Below are positions 1 through 7,926 of a stretch of DNA of 64,000 nt, piece by piece. A program made the position numbers and the translations under genes. The stretch comes from DATFVJ01 sp963727015 (GTDB lineage: Bacteria; Actinomycetota; Actinomycetes; Streptosporangiales; Streptosporangiaceae). Numbering within the stretch: the first letter of the stretch is position 1; each line of letters opens with the position of its first letter. The notes below the pieces were generated by a model. It did not search any database, was not told where the DNA came from, and saw nothing but the letters and a program-made list of their open reading frames with translations. The stretch is from contig CAVSEV010000007.1 of NCBI GenBank assembly GCA_963727015.1, positions 248,001 through 312,000 of the forward strand, written 5' to 3'.

Positions 1-1416
1 ATGATCGCGCTCGGCCTTGGCCGCGCGCTCTATATGGCAGGGCGGATGACCGAGGCGAAGAACGTGTTTGAGGAGGCGCTCGCCGATCCCGCACTCGATG
101 CGGCGCTGACGCGCAGTCTCGAGACCGGGCTCGTCGTGCTTGGCCTGTTCGAACCGCAACTGGTCGCGCATCCGCGGCGAGGCGGCCCGCGTCGTCGAAA
201 CGGTCGGCGGCCCACAGCACCGCGCCGACTGCTGCCCACGAGCCCTGGCTGTCCTCGTCGAGGATCGTCCGGTCGCCGAGCACCCGGAGCGATCGCTCGA
301 CCATGGCCTCCCGCTTCGCACCTGACCGTGCCACGTCGTATGTGCCATAGGCGAGCAGGATGCGGCTGTCGGTGTCGCGCAGCGGCGCGCCGGGGTCAAA
401 TCGGCTGAGGCGCTCGGTGAGGAATCGGGGTCAGTCTTTCTCGCGTCGAGCGGGCTGGTGCTGCAGGCGAACGGGCTGCACCGCCGCGGCGCGCTCACCG
501 ATGCCGCGGCGTACTTTTCTGCCGCGATCGAGATGGCTGCCTTGCATGGCTTTAGCACTGTGTCCAACTGGGCGAGCGCGCAGTACGCGACGGTGCTTGC
601 CGAGCGCGGCGATGCCGCGGCCGCCTCGCAGCTGCTGCGCCGGCTCGGGCTCGACGGACCACTCCCTGACACCGTGCACCTCTACGAAGTCCGGCTTGCC
701 CGCGGGCTTGTCAAGATCGCATCCGGCGAGACGCGCGCCGGTATCGACGACCTTCGCGAGGTAGGCCAGCTGTGGGAGGCGATCGGCGCGCGTAACCCGG
801 ACATGGCACCCTGGCGCCCGCATCTTGCGCAAGCGCTCGTACTGCTCGGCGAGCTCGATGAAGCCCGCTCGCTCGCCCGCGAGCAGGCCGAGCTCGCCCG
901 CGCCTGGGCGCGGGCCGGCCGCTGGCTCAGGCGCTGCGAGTGCTTGGCACCGCTCTCGGCGGCGAGGCGGGAGCGGCGTCGTTGCTGGCATCCGTCGAAG
1001 CGGCCCGGAACTCACCCGGACGGCTCGAGCTGGCGCTGTCGCTGGTCGAACTCGGCGCCGCCGAGCGTCGCGCGAACCGGAGAACCGCGGCCAGGGAATT
1101 GCTCGAGGAGGGCGCGTCGCTGGCGCACCAGTGCGGTGCTCGTCCGCTTGAAGAGCGCGCGCTCCAGGAACTGCTGGCGACTGGAGCACGCCCCCGCCGG
1201 GCTCCTGCCAGCGGGCGTGCTGCCCTCACCCCCAGCGAGCTGCGAGTCGCCGACATGGCCGCCGCCGGTCACACCAACCGCGATATCGCCCAGCGCCTCT
1301 TCATCACGCAGAAGACCGTGGAAGCCCACCTCGCCCGGGCCTTCCGCAAACTCCATATCGAATCACGCGCCCAGCTCACCGGGGTACTCCCGGGCGGGGA
1401 AGGTGGCCTCAGATAG
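1..1416 (+). pseudogene. LuxR/LAL-type transcriptional regulator, C-terminal part, frameshifted
   Basis: The window opens inside a gene whose start lies upstream. TPR-like helices are readable in frame 1 (about 1-165), then in frame 2 (about 458-920), then again in frame 1 (940-1416), so at least two frameshifts interrupt it. The last segment ends in a clear LuxR HTH: TPSELRVADMAAAGHTNRDI, then QKTVEAHLARAFRKL. In this family the tail binds DNA after an N-terminal AAA/TPR sensor; the ATPase part is outside the window. The end at 1416 fits the usual few residues after the HTH. As read it cannot give one polypeptide, so it is a pseudogene unless the indels are sequencing errors. Confidence 0.8.
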
Positions 1417-1662
1417 ACGGCTGAGCCCGGTGGCCCCGGGCTCTGCGGCGTTCTTGCACGTGGTCCCCTAGTGGCGGCCTGAGCCGGCGGCCTGAGCCGC
1501 CGCGGCAGGGTGCTGGCGCTCGTCGTCTTTCACAGCGCGCCGACACGGCCCGGCCGTTCCGCCGGAAAGGCGGCGCAGGCATGGGTCCCCGGCGCCGCGC
1601 GGGAAGAAACCGGGATCTGGACAGGTTTCCCGGGTTGATTCCGGCGTCAGGGAGGTCATGAA

Positions 1663-2100
1663 ATGGACAGCGTCCACCGTCCGACGGCCCGGGAGCTTGT
1701 GCGGGTCTACGAGCACACCAAGACGATCGCGGTCGTCGGGGCATCAGCCAATGAATCCAAGGCCGCGAACGCCATCCCGGGCTACCTGCAGTCGCAGGGG
1801 TACCGGATCATCCCGGTAAACCCGCGGGGCGGCGAGATCTTCGGCGAACGGGTGTACCCGTCCCTGCGCGACGTCGATGTGCCCATCGATGTGGTCGACG
1901 TCTTCCGCCCACCGGCCGAGGCCGGGGCAGTCGCCCGCGACGCGATCGCGACTGGGGCCAGTGTCGTGTGGTTCCAGCCCGGTACCCACACCGACGAGGC
2001 CGCCCGCATCGCCGCCAGCGCGGGCCTGACCGTGGTGACCGGAAGATGTATGGGCGCGCTGCATGCGCAGCTGGGGCTCGGACCTGGCCCCTCCTCGTAA
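1663..2100 (+). CDS. CoA-binding domain protein (YccU-like)
   Basis: A 145-residue single-domain Rossmann protein of the CoA-binding (YccU/YneT) family. The N-terminal nucleotide loop reads KTIAVVGASANESKAANAIP, and later family blocks are visible: IIPVNPRGGEIFGERVYPSL, then VVWFQPGTHTDEAA, then GRCMG near the C-terminus. The length is typical. A GGGAGG box lies about 7 bases before ATG 1663. Members bind CoA, but their physiological role is mostly unknown. The gene stands alone between the broken regulator and the riboswitch-led operon; no operon partner is evident. Confidence 0.85.
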   Translation: MDSVHRPTARELVRVYEHTKTIAVVGASANESKAANAIPGYLQSQGYRIIPVNPRGGEIFGERVYPSLRDVDVPIDVVDVFRPPAEAGAVARDAIATGASVVWFQPGTHTDEAARIAASAGLTVVTGRCMGALHAQLGLGPGPSS

Positions 2101-2361
2101 GCGTTACGGCCGGGACAGCGTGCGCCTGGCCCAGTGGTGACCTGGCTTTGCGGCTCTGGCGTGATGCGCGCTGTTCCCCAGCGGGGCCAAAAGGGGATCC
2201 CATCTGAGGTGGGCCTGGCTGAGAAATTTCCGGGATATATCGGGTCTTCTGAGCGTACGAGCCTGTGTGCGCACGGATTTCACACTGCCGCAACACGACT
2301 GCCGCATGGGTGAAACCAGCGTGACTTGAACTAGCTTGTGACCCGCCATAATCGCGGGGCG

Positions 2362-2463
2362 CATCTAGGGTTCCGTCGTCTCAGTTAGCACGAGGCGAGC
2401 TGGTCCGAGAGATGCAGACAGCGCGGACGCTGTTCCACGGCGGGAAAAAAACCCGGGAGACCC
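2362..2463 (+). promoter_or_regulatory. Guanidine-I riboswitch (ykkC class)
   Basis: Three conserved ykkC/guanidine-I blocks occur in order and at normal spacing: CTAGGGTTCCG (2365-2375), CTGGTCCGAGAG (2400-2411), and ACGGCGGGAAAAAAACCCGG then GAGA (2437-2460). The class binds free guanidinium and turns on export or breakdown genes. It lies about 225 bases before the permease start, on the same strand, so it should control the whole 2689-9563 operon. The distance leaves room for a terminator or a translational switch, but I could not fix which. The motif match is direct; the regulated substrate follows from known biology of the class. Confidence 0.9.
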
Positions 2464-2688
2464 CATAGTGTCCCGCACGCAGGTGCGGGATCACCGGTCT
2501 GCTTGGAGCGCGTGTGGAATCTCTTCTGCTCGCACCGCGAATCTGGTTCTGGCACAGCCAATCACGCGATCTGCGGTCGCTCGCGTCCGCGCAGACGGCG
2601 CCGACCGCAACCACCGCGCTTCTCCAGGTATCCCGGCTTCTCTCTGCCCCTGAAAATCCAGCCATTTCACCAGAGAAAGGGAGCGCCA

Positions 2689-4242
2689 GTGACCACTACG
2701 CTTCCACCGCCCCCGATCGAGCCCGGGTCGGCCACTCACGACGACCAGAATGATCTGCTCAGATTCGGCTACGTCCAGCAGCTCCACCGTAAGCTCGGCG
2801 CCTATGCGTCTTTCGCCGCTGGTTTTTCGTTCGTTTCTATCCTCACCACCGTATTCCAGCTCTTCGTGTTCGGCTTCGCCTTCGGCGGCGCCTCGTTCTT
2901 CTGGACCTGGCCGCTGGTGTTCGCGGGCCAGTTGCTTGTCGCGCTGAATTTCGCGCAGCTCGCCGCGCATTACCCGATCTCCGGCTGCATCTACCAGTGG
3001 TCACGCCGCCTGTCGTCCGGGCTGACTGGATGGTTCGCCGGCTGGATGATGCTGATCGGCGAGATCGTCTCGGTCGCCGCGGCGGCGATCGCATTGCAGG
3101 TGGTGCTGCCATCCATCTGGACCGGTTTCCAGCTGGTTCCCGGCGGCAGCTCGCTGACCTCGACCACCGGCGCGACCAACGCGGTGCTGCTCGGCACGAT
3201 CCTGATCGGCGTTACCACCATCATCAGCGCTACCGGTGTCAAGCTGACGTCGACCATCAACAGCGTGGGCGTCACCTGCGAATTGGCCGGTGTCGCGCTG
3301 CTCGTGTCGCTGCTGTTCGTCCACGCCAGGCGTGGACCAGGTGTGGTGCTGCATACGACCGGCGTCTCGCCGCACGGCTATTTCTGGGCGTTTCTTATCT
3401 CCGCGCTAATGGCCGCCTATGTCATGTACGGCTTCGACAGCGCGGGTGAGCTTTCTGAGGAGACGAAATCGCCACGAAGGACGGCGCCCCGCGCCATCAT
3501 CAGGGCGCTGGCGGTATCCGGGATCGGCGGCGCGCTACTGCTGCTTTCCGCGCTGATGGCCGCCCCGAGCCTGACCGACGGAAAGCTCGCCACGGAAGGG
3601 CTGCCCTACGTGCTCACCAGCAGGCTGGGAACCGGCCTGGGCAAGGCTTTCCTGATAGATGTCGCCGTCGCCATCACAGTGTGCACCCTGGCGATCCAGA
3701 CCGCCGCGACCAGGCTCATATTCTCCATGGCACGCGACCGGATGCTGCCGTTCTCCAGCCGCCTGTCCAAGGTCTCCGCGCGCACCGGCACACCGATCCT
3801 GCCGACAATAGCCGTTGGCGTCGTGGCGGCGGCGATTCTGCTCGTGAACGTCGGCCAGGCACAGCTGTTCCTGGCCGTGACCAGCGTGGCCGTCGTGGTC
3901 GTCTACCTCGCCTATCTGCTAGTGACGGTACCAATGCTCATCAGGCGGTTCCGCGGCTGGCCAGGCGCCGAGGCAGCGCCGTTCTCGCTGGGCCGTTATG
4001 GGCTTGCGGTCAACATCGGCGCGGTCGCCTATGGCATATTCATGACCGTCAACATCGGCTGGCCCCGCGCCATCGTCTATGGGACGAGCTGGTACCTGCA
4101 GTATTTCACGCTGCTATTCCTGGCCGGCGTGATGGCCTGCGGTGTGCTCGCTTACGCGGCGGGCGGCAGCCGCCGGGCTGTCACGCTGCCGCACCGGCAC
4201 GCCGTCGCCTTCGAGCCGAGCTTTACGGAGGCCTCGGAATGA
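2689..4242 (+). CDS. APC-family permease, probable guanidine/amine transporter
   Basis: A 517-residue membrane protein of the amino acid-polyamine-organocation superfamily with about 12 hydrophobic segments. The family pattern is visible: a hydrophilic N-terminus, a first helix pair, the helix-loop segment HYPISGCIYQWSRRLSSGLT, and the helix 6 region GFDSAGELSEETKSPRRTAP. I chose GTG 2689 because AAAGGGAG precedes it by a few bases; a longer reading from 2503 only adds riboswitch-leader sequence. Its stop overlaps the next start (ATGA at 4239). As first gene behind a guanidine riboswitch and ahead of degradation genes it probably imports guanidine or a related compound; transport direction is inferred. 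Confidence 0.85.
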   Translation: MTTTLPPPPIEPGSATHDDQNDLLRFGYVQQLHRKLGAYASFAAGFSFVSILTTVFQLFVFGFAFGGASFFWTWPLVFAGQLLVALNFAQLAAHYPISGCIYQWSRRLSSGLTGWFAGWMMLIGEIVSVAAAAIALQVVLPSIWTGFQLVPGGSSLTSTTGATNAVLLGTILIGVTTIISATGVKLTSTINSVGVTCELAGVALLVSLLFVHARRGPGVVLHTTGVSPHGYFWAFLISALMAAYVMYGFDSAGELSEETKSPRRTAPRAIIRALAVSGIGGALLLLSALMAAPSLTDGKLATEGLPYVLTSRLGTGLGKAFLIDVAVAITVCTLAIQTAATRLIFSMARDRMLPFSSRLSKVSARTGTPILPTIAVGVVAAAILLVNVGQAQLFLAVTSVAVVVVYLAYLLVTVPMLIRRFRGWPGAEAAPFSLGRYGLAVNIGAVAYGIFMTVNIGWPRAIVYGTSWYLQYFTLLFLAGVMACGVLAYAAGGSRRAVTLPHRHAVAFEPSFTEASE

Positions 4243-4949
4243 GCGTGCGGTATACCCACGACATCGACGGCGGCGCCGCATGGACGCTGCGCCTGCGCCA
4301 CACCCAGGCACTGCGCCTTGAAGCGCTCGGCGACGGCGCCTGCGCGTCAATGCTCTGCTTCGCGGCGGCTCAGCCCGGCGAGCGGCTGAACCTGCCGGAC
4401 ACGCTGAAGGCGCAGATGTCTGCCTGCGTGCGCACGCCGATGGTGCTGATGTCGGACCCGGGCCGCGCGCTGCTGTCGGTCACCGGTTCCAGCCTTTCCT
4501 GGCACGACGCCCTGACCGGCCATAGCACGGACGCCGACGTGATTGCGCGTTTCGGCCCCTCCAGCTACGCGAGGGACGGCAACGGCTGGCGCCGCAGCGC
4601 ACGAGCCGGCTTCCTGGATGAGCTGTGGCAGCACGGCCTTGACGAGCGCGACCTGCACGCCTGCGTGAACTGGTTTACCAAGGTGGTGCCCGCCGACGAC
4701 GAGCGAGGCAGCCTGGAGTTCGCGGCCCACTACTGCCTGGCCGGTGACTGGGTCAGCCTGCGGGCCGAGCAGGATGTGCTCGCCGTGTTCGCCACTTCGC
4801 CGCATCCGCTTGACCCGGCAGAGAAATGGTCGCCGCCCGCGGTGCGCGTCACCGTCGCCGACGGCGAGGCACCAGGGCCCGGTGACCCGTCGCGGCTGCT
4901 GCGCGCCGAGTCGGCACGGGCCCTGGAGCAGGCGGAGAGGCTGGCATGA
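4239..4949 (+). CDS. DUF1989 protein, urea-carboxylase-associated type 1 (carboxyguanidine deiminase subunit)
   Basis: A 236-residue DUF1989 protein of the urea-carboxylase-associated kind. Visible blocks are the early segment RLRHTQALRLEALGDGACAS, the middle CVRTPMVLMSDPGRALLSVT, and the late block DLHACVNWFTKVVPADDERG followed by LRAEQDVLAVFATSPHPLDP. In characterised guanidine-degrading bacteria paired DUF1989 proteins form the carboxyguanidine deiminase that turns carboxyguanidine into allophanate. The ATG overlaps the permease stop, and its own stop overlaps the next start, so it is translationally coupled. Earlier reports called this family UAAP1. Which of the two subunits it corresponds to (CgdA or CgdB) is not decided here. 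Confidence 0.85.
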   Translation: MSVRYTHDIDGGAAWTLRLRHTQALRLEALGDGACASMLCFAAAQPGERLNLPDTLKAQMSACVRTPMVLMSDPGRALLSVTGSSLSWHDALTGHSTDADVIARFGPSSYARDGNGWRRSARAGFLDELWQHGLDERDLHACVNWFTKVVPADDERGSLEFAAHYCLAGDWVSLRAEQDVLAVFATSPHPLDPAEKWSPPAVRVTVADGEAPGPGDPSRLLRAESARALEQAERLA

Positions 4950-5554
4950 CGACCTGGAGCTTCGACATCGAGGTACCGCCGGGCGACGGCTGGTCGGGTG
5001 AGATCCCGGCCGGGGGCCACCTGCGCATCGTGGACCTGTACGGCAACCAGGCCGTCGACACCCTGTTCTACGACGCGCATGACTACACCAACCGTTACAG
5101 TGCCGTCGACACGATCCGCGTGCAGGGCGCCGTGTACCTCACCGCCGGCTCGAAACTGCTCAGCGGCAACCTCGACACACTCGCCGTCATCGTGGCGGAC
5201 ACCTGCGGGCGTCACGACACAGTCGGTGGCGCGTGCTCGCAGGAAAGCAACGTTGTGCGTTACGGCGAGCACACCCGCCACCAGCACGCCTGCCGGCGGA
5301 CCTTCGTCCGCCAGGCGCGCTCCTGGGGCCTGGAAAAGCGCGACCTCACGCACAACGTCAACTTCTTCATGAACGTGCCGGTAAGCTCCGCCGGCGAGCT
5401 GCATTTTGCGGACGGCCTTTCCGCGCCGGGCAAGTATGTCGAGCTGAGAGCCGAGCGCGACATCCTGGTGCTCATCAGCAACTGCCCGCAGCTGAACAAT
5501 CCATGCAACGGTTACCATCCGACGCCGGTCCGCCTGCAGGGGCGCATGCCATGA
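4946..5554 (+). CDS. DUF1989 protein, urea-carboxylase-associated type 2 (carboxyguanidine deiminase subunit)
   Basis: A 202-residue DUF1989 protein, partner of the preceding gene. Readable family motifs are GGHLRIVDLYGNQAVDTLFY, then YLTAGSKLLSGNLDTLAVIV, a DTCGRHDTVGGACSQESN block with clustered Cys/His, and HNVNFFMNVP. The Cys/His residues are likely metal or catalytic ligands, by analogy with the family. It is coupled by ATGA overlaps at both ends (4946 and 5551). Together with the upstream protein it should deiminate carboxyguanidine to allophanate, placing it between the carboxylase and the allophanate hydrolase. Family assignment is firm; enzymatic role is inferred from operon and riboswitch. 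Confidence 0.87.
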   Translation: MTTWSFDIEVPPGDGWSGEIPAGGHLRIVDLYGNQAVDTLFYDAHDYTNRYSAVDTIRVQGAVYLTAGSKLLSGNLDTLAVIVADTCGRHDTVGGACSQESNVVRYGEHTRHQHACRRTFVRQARSWGLEKRDLTHNVNFFMNVPVSSAGELHFADGLSAPGKYVELRAERDILVLISNCPQLNNPCNGYHPTPVRLQGRMP

Positions 5555-7926
5555 GCCTGACCCTGCCAGCTTCCTGTGACGGCCCGGACGCAAGAAGCAG
5601 CACCGTGCCCGCCTCCGTGGCTATCGCCGCCGCCACGCCGGCACCGGCGGCCACGCCAGAACGTGCGTCCACGCCGGCACCGGCGGCCACGGCGGCACCG
5701 GCGGCCACGCCGGCACCGGCGGCCACGGCGGCATTCGAGGTAGTCAAGCCGGGTGTGCAGACGACCGTGCAGGACCTCCCCGGGCGCCTGGGCCTGTGGG
5801 GCGTGGGGGTGCCACCGTCCGGGGCGTGGGACGATCTGTCCTTCTCCCTCGCCAACCTCGCGGTCGGCAACCCGGCTGGCGCCGCGGGCCTGGAGGCGGT
5901 GTTGCGCGGGCCGGTGCTGAGGTTCGCAACGGCGTCGACCGTCTGCGTCACCGGGGCGGACGCCGCCGCGACGCTGGACGGCGTGCGGGTGCCGCTTGGC
6001 CAGCCGTTCACCGCGGCCCCGGGGCAGCTGCTCGCCCTGGGCGCGGCAACGGGCCCTGGGCTGCGCATATACATGGCAATCCGCGGCGGCCTCGCGGTCA
6101 CGCCGGTCCTGGGCAGCGTCTCGACGTTCCTGCCCGGCAAATTCGGCGGCCACCAGGGCCGGGCGCTTCAGGCCGGCGACACGCTCAGCCGAGGCGGGGA
6201 CGCCAGTTGCGGCCCCCCGCGCGACGTCACTGCCCTGCTGCCGGACCTCGGTGACCGCTGGGTGCTGCGCGTCCTCCCGGGCCCGCACGGCGCGCCTGAG
6301 CACCTGGCCGACAGCGGGCCTGAGGCGCTGTTCGGCGGGGAATGGCGGATCGACCACCGTTCCGGCCGGACCGGCGTGCGCTTGGCGGGCCCGCCGCCGC
6401 TGTGGTCACGCGACGACGGCGGGGAAGCTGGCCTGCATCCAAGCAACATCCACGACTCGCCGTATCCGGTCGGCGGCGTCATGCTGGCGGGCAACACGCC
6501 GGTCATTGTCGGCCCTGACGGACCGAGCCTCGGTGGCTTCGTCGTCCCCGCAGCCGTCGTGCGTGCCGACCGATGGCAGCTCGCCCAGGCCCGGCCGGGC
6601 GACCGTGTCCGCCTGCTGCCCGTGTCCCCGGACGACGCCAGCAGCATCAACACGGCGCGCCGTGAGATGCTCGCGGCGCTCCACCAGCCGGTCAGGGCAC
6701 GCGTGCGGGCAGCGGGGGCGAGCAGGCCGCGGTCCCTGCTCGACCTGCCAGCGGCCGGCCGCCGGCCGTCGCTGTGCGTGCGGCGTTCCGGCGACCATCA
6801 CCTGCTGGTCGAGGCGGGACCGCCGCGCCTCGACCTCGTCGTCCGCGTGCAACTTCACCTGCTGGCCAGGGCCGTGGCGGGCATGAAGATCGAGGGTCTG
6901 CTCGACGTCGTCGAAGGTGTGCGGTCCGTCCTGCTCGGCGCCGACGAGACGCGGCTTTCGCTGCCATCGCTCGCAGCCGCGGTCGGCGATGCCTGGGCCA
7001 GGCTGCCGGACATCCGCGACGTGCACCTGCCCGTACGCGAAGTGCTGATGCCGGTCAGTTTCGACGACCCCGCTGTTCACCAGGCGATGGCCCGCTACAG
7101 CACATCGGTGCGGCCCGGCGCCCCGTGGTGCCCGGACAATATCGAATTCATCCGGCGCATCAACGGCCTGTCCACCCGGCAGGAGGTTTTCGACATCGTC
7201 GCCGCCGCGACGTACCTGGTTGTGGGGCTGGGCGACGTCTACCTGGGCGCTCCGGTGGCAGTGCCCCTCGACCCGAGGCATCGCCTGGTCACCACCAAGT
7301 ACGACCCGGCGCGCACGTGGACGCCGGAGAATGCCGTCGGCATCGGCGGTATCTACCTGTGCGTGTACGGCATGGAGGGCCCAGGCGGCTACCAACTGCT
7401 CGGCCGCACGGTCCCTGTGTGGCGGCTCGGGAGCCCGGAGTCCGAGCCGCAAACGGCATCCTCCGCCTCCGCGGCCCTGCCGGGCTGGTCACCACCGGTC
7501 CCGGAAGTCCCGGGGAACCCGGAAGTCCCGGGGAACCCGGAAGTCCTGGGGGTCCAGGCGGTCCCAAGGGCCCTGGAGGTCTCGAGGGTCCCGGAGGCCC
7601 CGGGAATCCCGGGAATCCCGGGGGTCCCGGCGGCCTCGGGGGACTTGCGGACGCCGTGGCTGCTGCGCCTGTTCGACCGGCTGCGGTTTGTCCCGGTGTC
7701 AGGTGAGGAACTGGCCATTGCCCGCGCCGGGATCGCGGCGGGCGCGCGGGATCTGGAGACCCGGCCAGCCACGCTGACAGCGTCCGACCTGGCGGGACCT
7801 GGTGCCGGCGCCGGCGTCGCGTGCCGCGAGAGTGCCGAATTCACCAAGCGCCGCGAGGCCGCGTTCGCCGCTGAGCGCGCCCGGTGGGCGGCAGCCAGGG
7901 CAGCCGGCAAGGCGGCCGGGGCATGA
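5551..7926 (+). CDS. Carboxyltransferase-only urea/guanidine carboxylase-like protein
   Basis: A 791-residue protein matching only the central carboxyltransferase half of urea/guanidine carboxylase. An Ala/Pro/Thr-rich leader (about 25-60) precedes a KipA/PxpC-like domain (about 62-400, starting FEVVKPGVQTTVQDLPGRLG, with HPSNIHDSPYPVGGVMLAGN). A KipI/PxpB-like domain follows (about 405-630, with WCPDNIEFIRRINGLSTRQE and PARTWTPENAVGIGGIYLC). A Pro/Val/Gly-rich insert (about 635-700) then leads into the usual C-terminal helix, WLLRLFDRLRFVPVS. The roughly 450-residue N-terminal biotin carboxylase and the C-terminal biotin carrier with its MKM lysine are absent, and neither is encoded elsewhere in the window. 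ATGA overlaps on both sides show the gene is in its operon place. It may use carboxybiotin from a carrier encoded elsewhere, or it may be a degenerate enzyme. Confidence 0.85.
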   Translation: MSLTLPASCDGPDARSSTVPASVAIAAATPAPAATPERASTPAPAATAAPAATPAPAATAAFEVVKPGVQTTVQDLPGRLGLWGVGVPPSGAWDDLSFSLANLAVGNPAGAAGLEAVLRGPVLRFATASTVCVTGADAAATLDGVRVPLGQPFTAAPGQLLALGAATGPGLRIYMAIRGGLAVTPVLGSVSTFLPGKFGGHQGRALQAGDTLSRGGDASCGPPRDVTALLPDLGDRWVLRVLPGPHGAPEHLADSGPEALFGGEWRIDHRSGRTGVRLAGPPPLWSRDDGGEAGLHPSNIHDSPYPVGGVMLAGNTPVIVGPDGPSLGGFVVPAAVVRADRWQLAQARPGDRVRLLPVSPDDASSINTARREMLAALHQPVRARVRAAGASRPRSLLDLPAAGRRPSLCVRRSGDHHLLVEAGPPRLDLVVRVQLHLLARAVAGMKIEGLLDVVEGVRSVLLGADETRLSLPSLAAAVGDAWARLPDIRDVHLPVREVLMPVSFDDPAVHQAMARYSTSVRPGAPWCPDNIEFIRRINGLSTRQEVFDIVAAATYLVVGLGDVYLGAPVAVPLDPRHRLVTTKYDPARTWTPENAVGIGGIYLCVYGMEGPGGYQLLGRTVPVWRLGSPESEPQTASSASAALPGWSPPVPEVPGNPEVPGNPEVLGVQAVPRALEVSRVPEAPGIPGIPGVPAASGDLRTPWLLRLFDRLRFVPVSGEELAIARAGIAAGARDLETRPATLTASDLAGPGAGAGVACRESAEFTKRREAAFAAERARWAAARAAGKAAGA
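5640..5735 (+). repeat. Short coding repeats (TPAPAAT-like)
   Basis: GCCACGCCGGCACCGGCG-type units recur with small changes, coding an Ala/Pro/Thr linker at the N-terminus of the carboxyltransferase protein. The stretch sits exactly where the biotin carboxylase domain would end in a full-length enzyme. Confidence 0.8.
7497..7640 (+). repeat. Short coding repeats (PGNPEV-like)
   Basis: CCCGGGGAACCCGGAAGT-type units repeat two to three times and then decay into related GGGTCCCGG/GGGAATCCC steps. They code a Pro/Gly/Val-rich insert between the KipI-like domain and the C-terminal helix of the carboxyltransferase protein. In other frames the tract looks collagen-like, which is an artefact of the repeat. 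Confidence 0.8.

Noticed and set aside
6774..7706. Collagen-like Gly-Pro repeats in another plus-strand frame (and on the minus strand at 7289-7567)
   Set aside because: They are frame shadows of the repeat tract in the carboxyltransferase gene; no start, signal or coding evidence of their own.
5551..7926. Stand-alone 5-oxoprolinase subunits B and C (PxpB/PxpC)
   Set aside because: The domain order, fusion and C-terminal helix match urea/guanidine carboxylase, and the operon and riboswitch concern guanidine; PxpA is absent.
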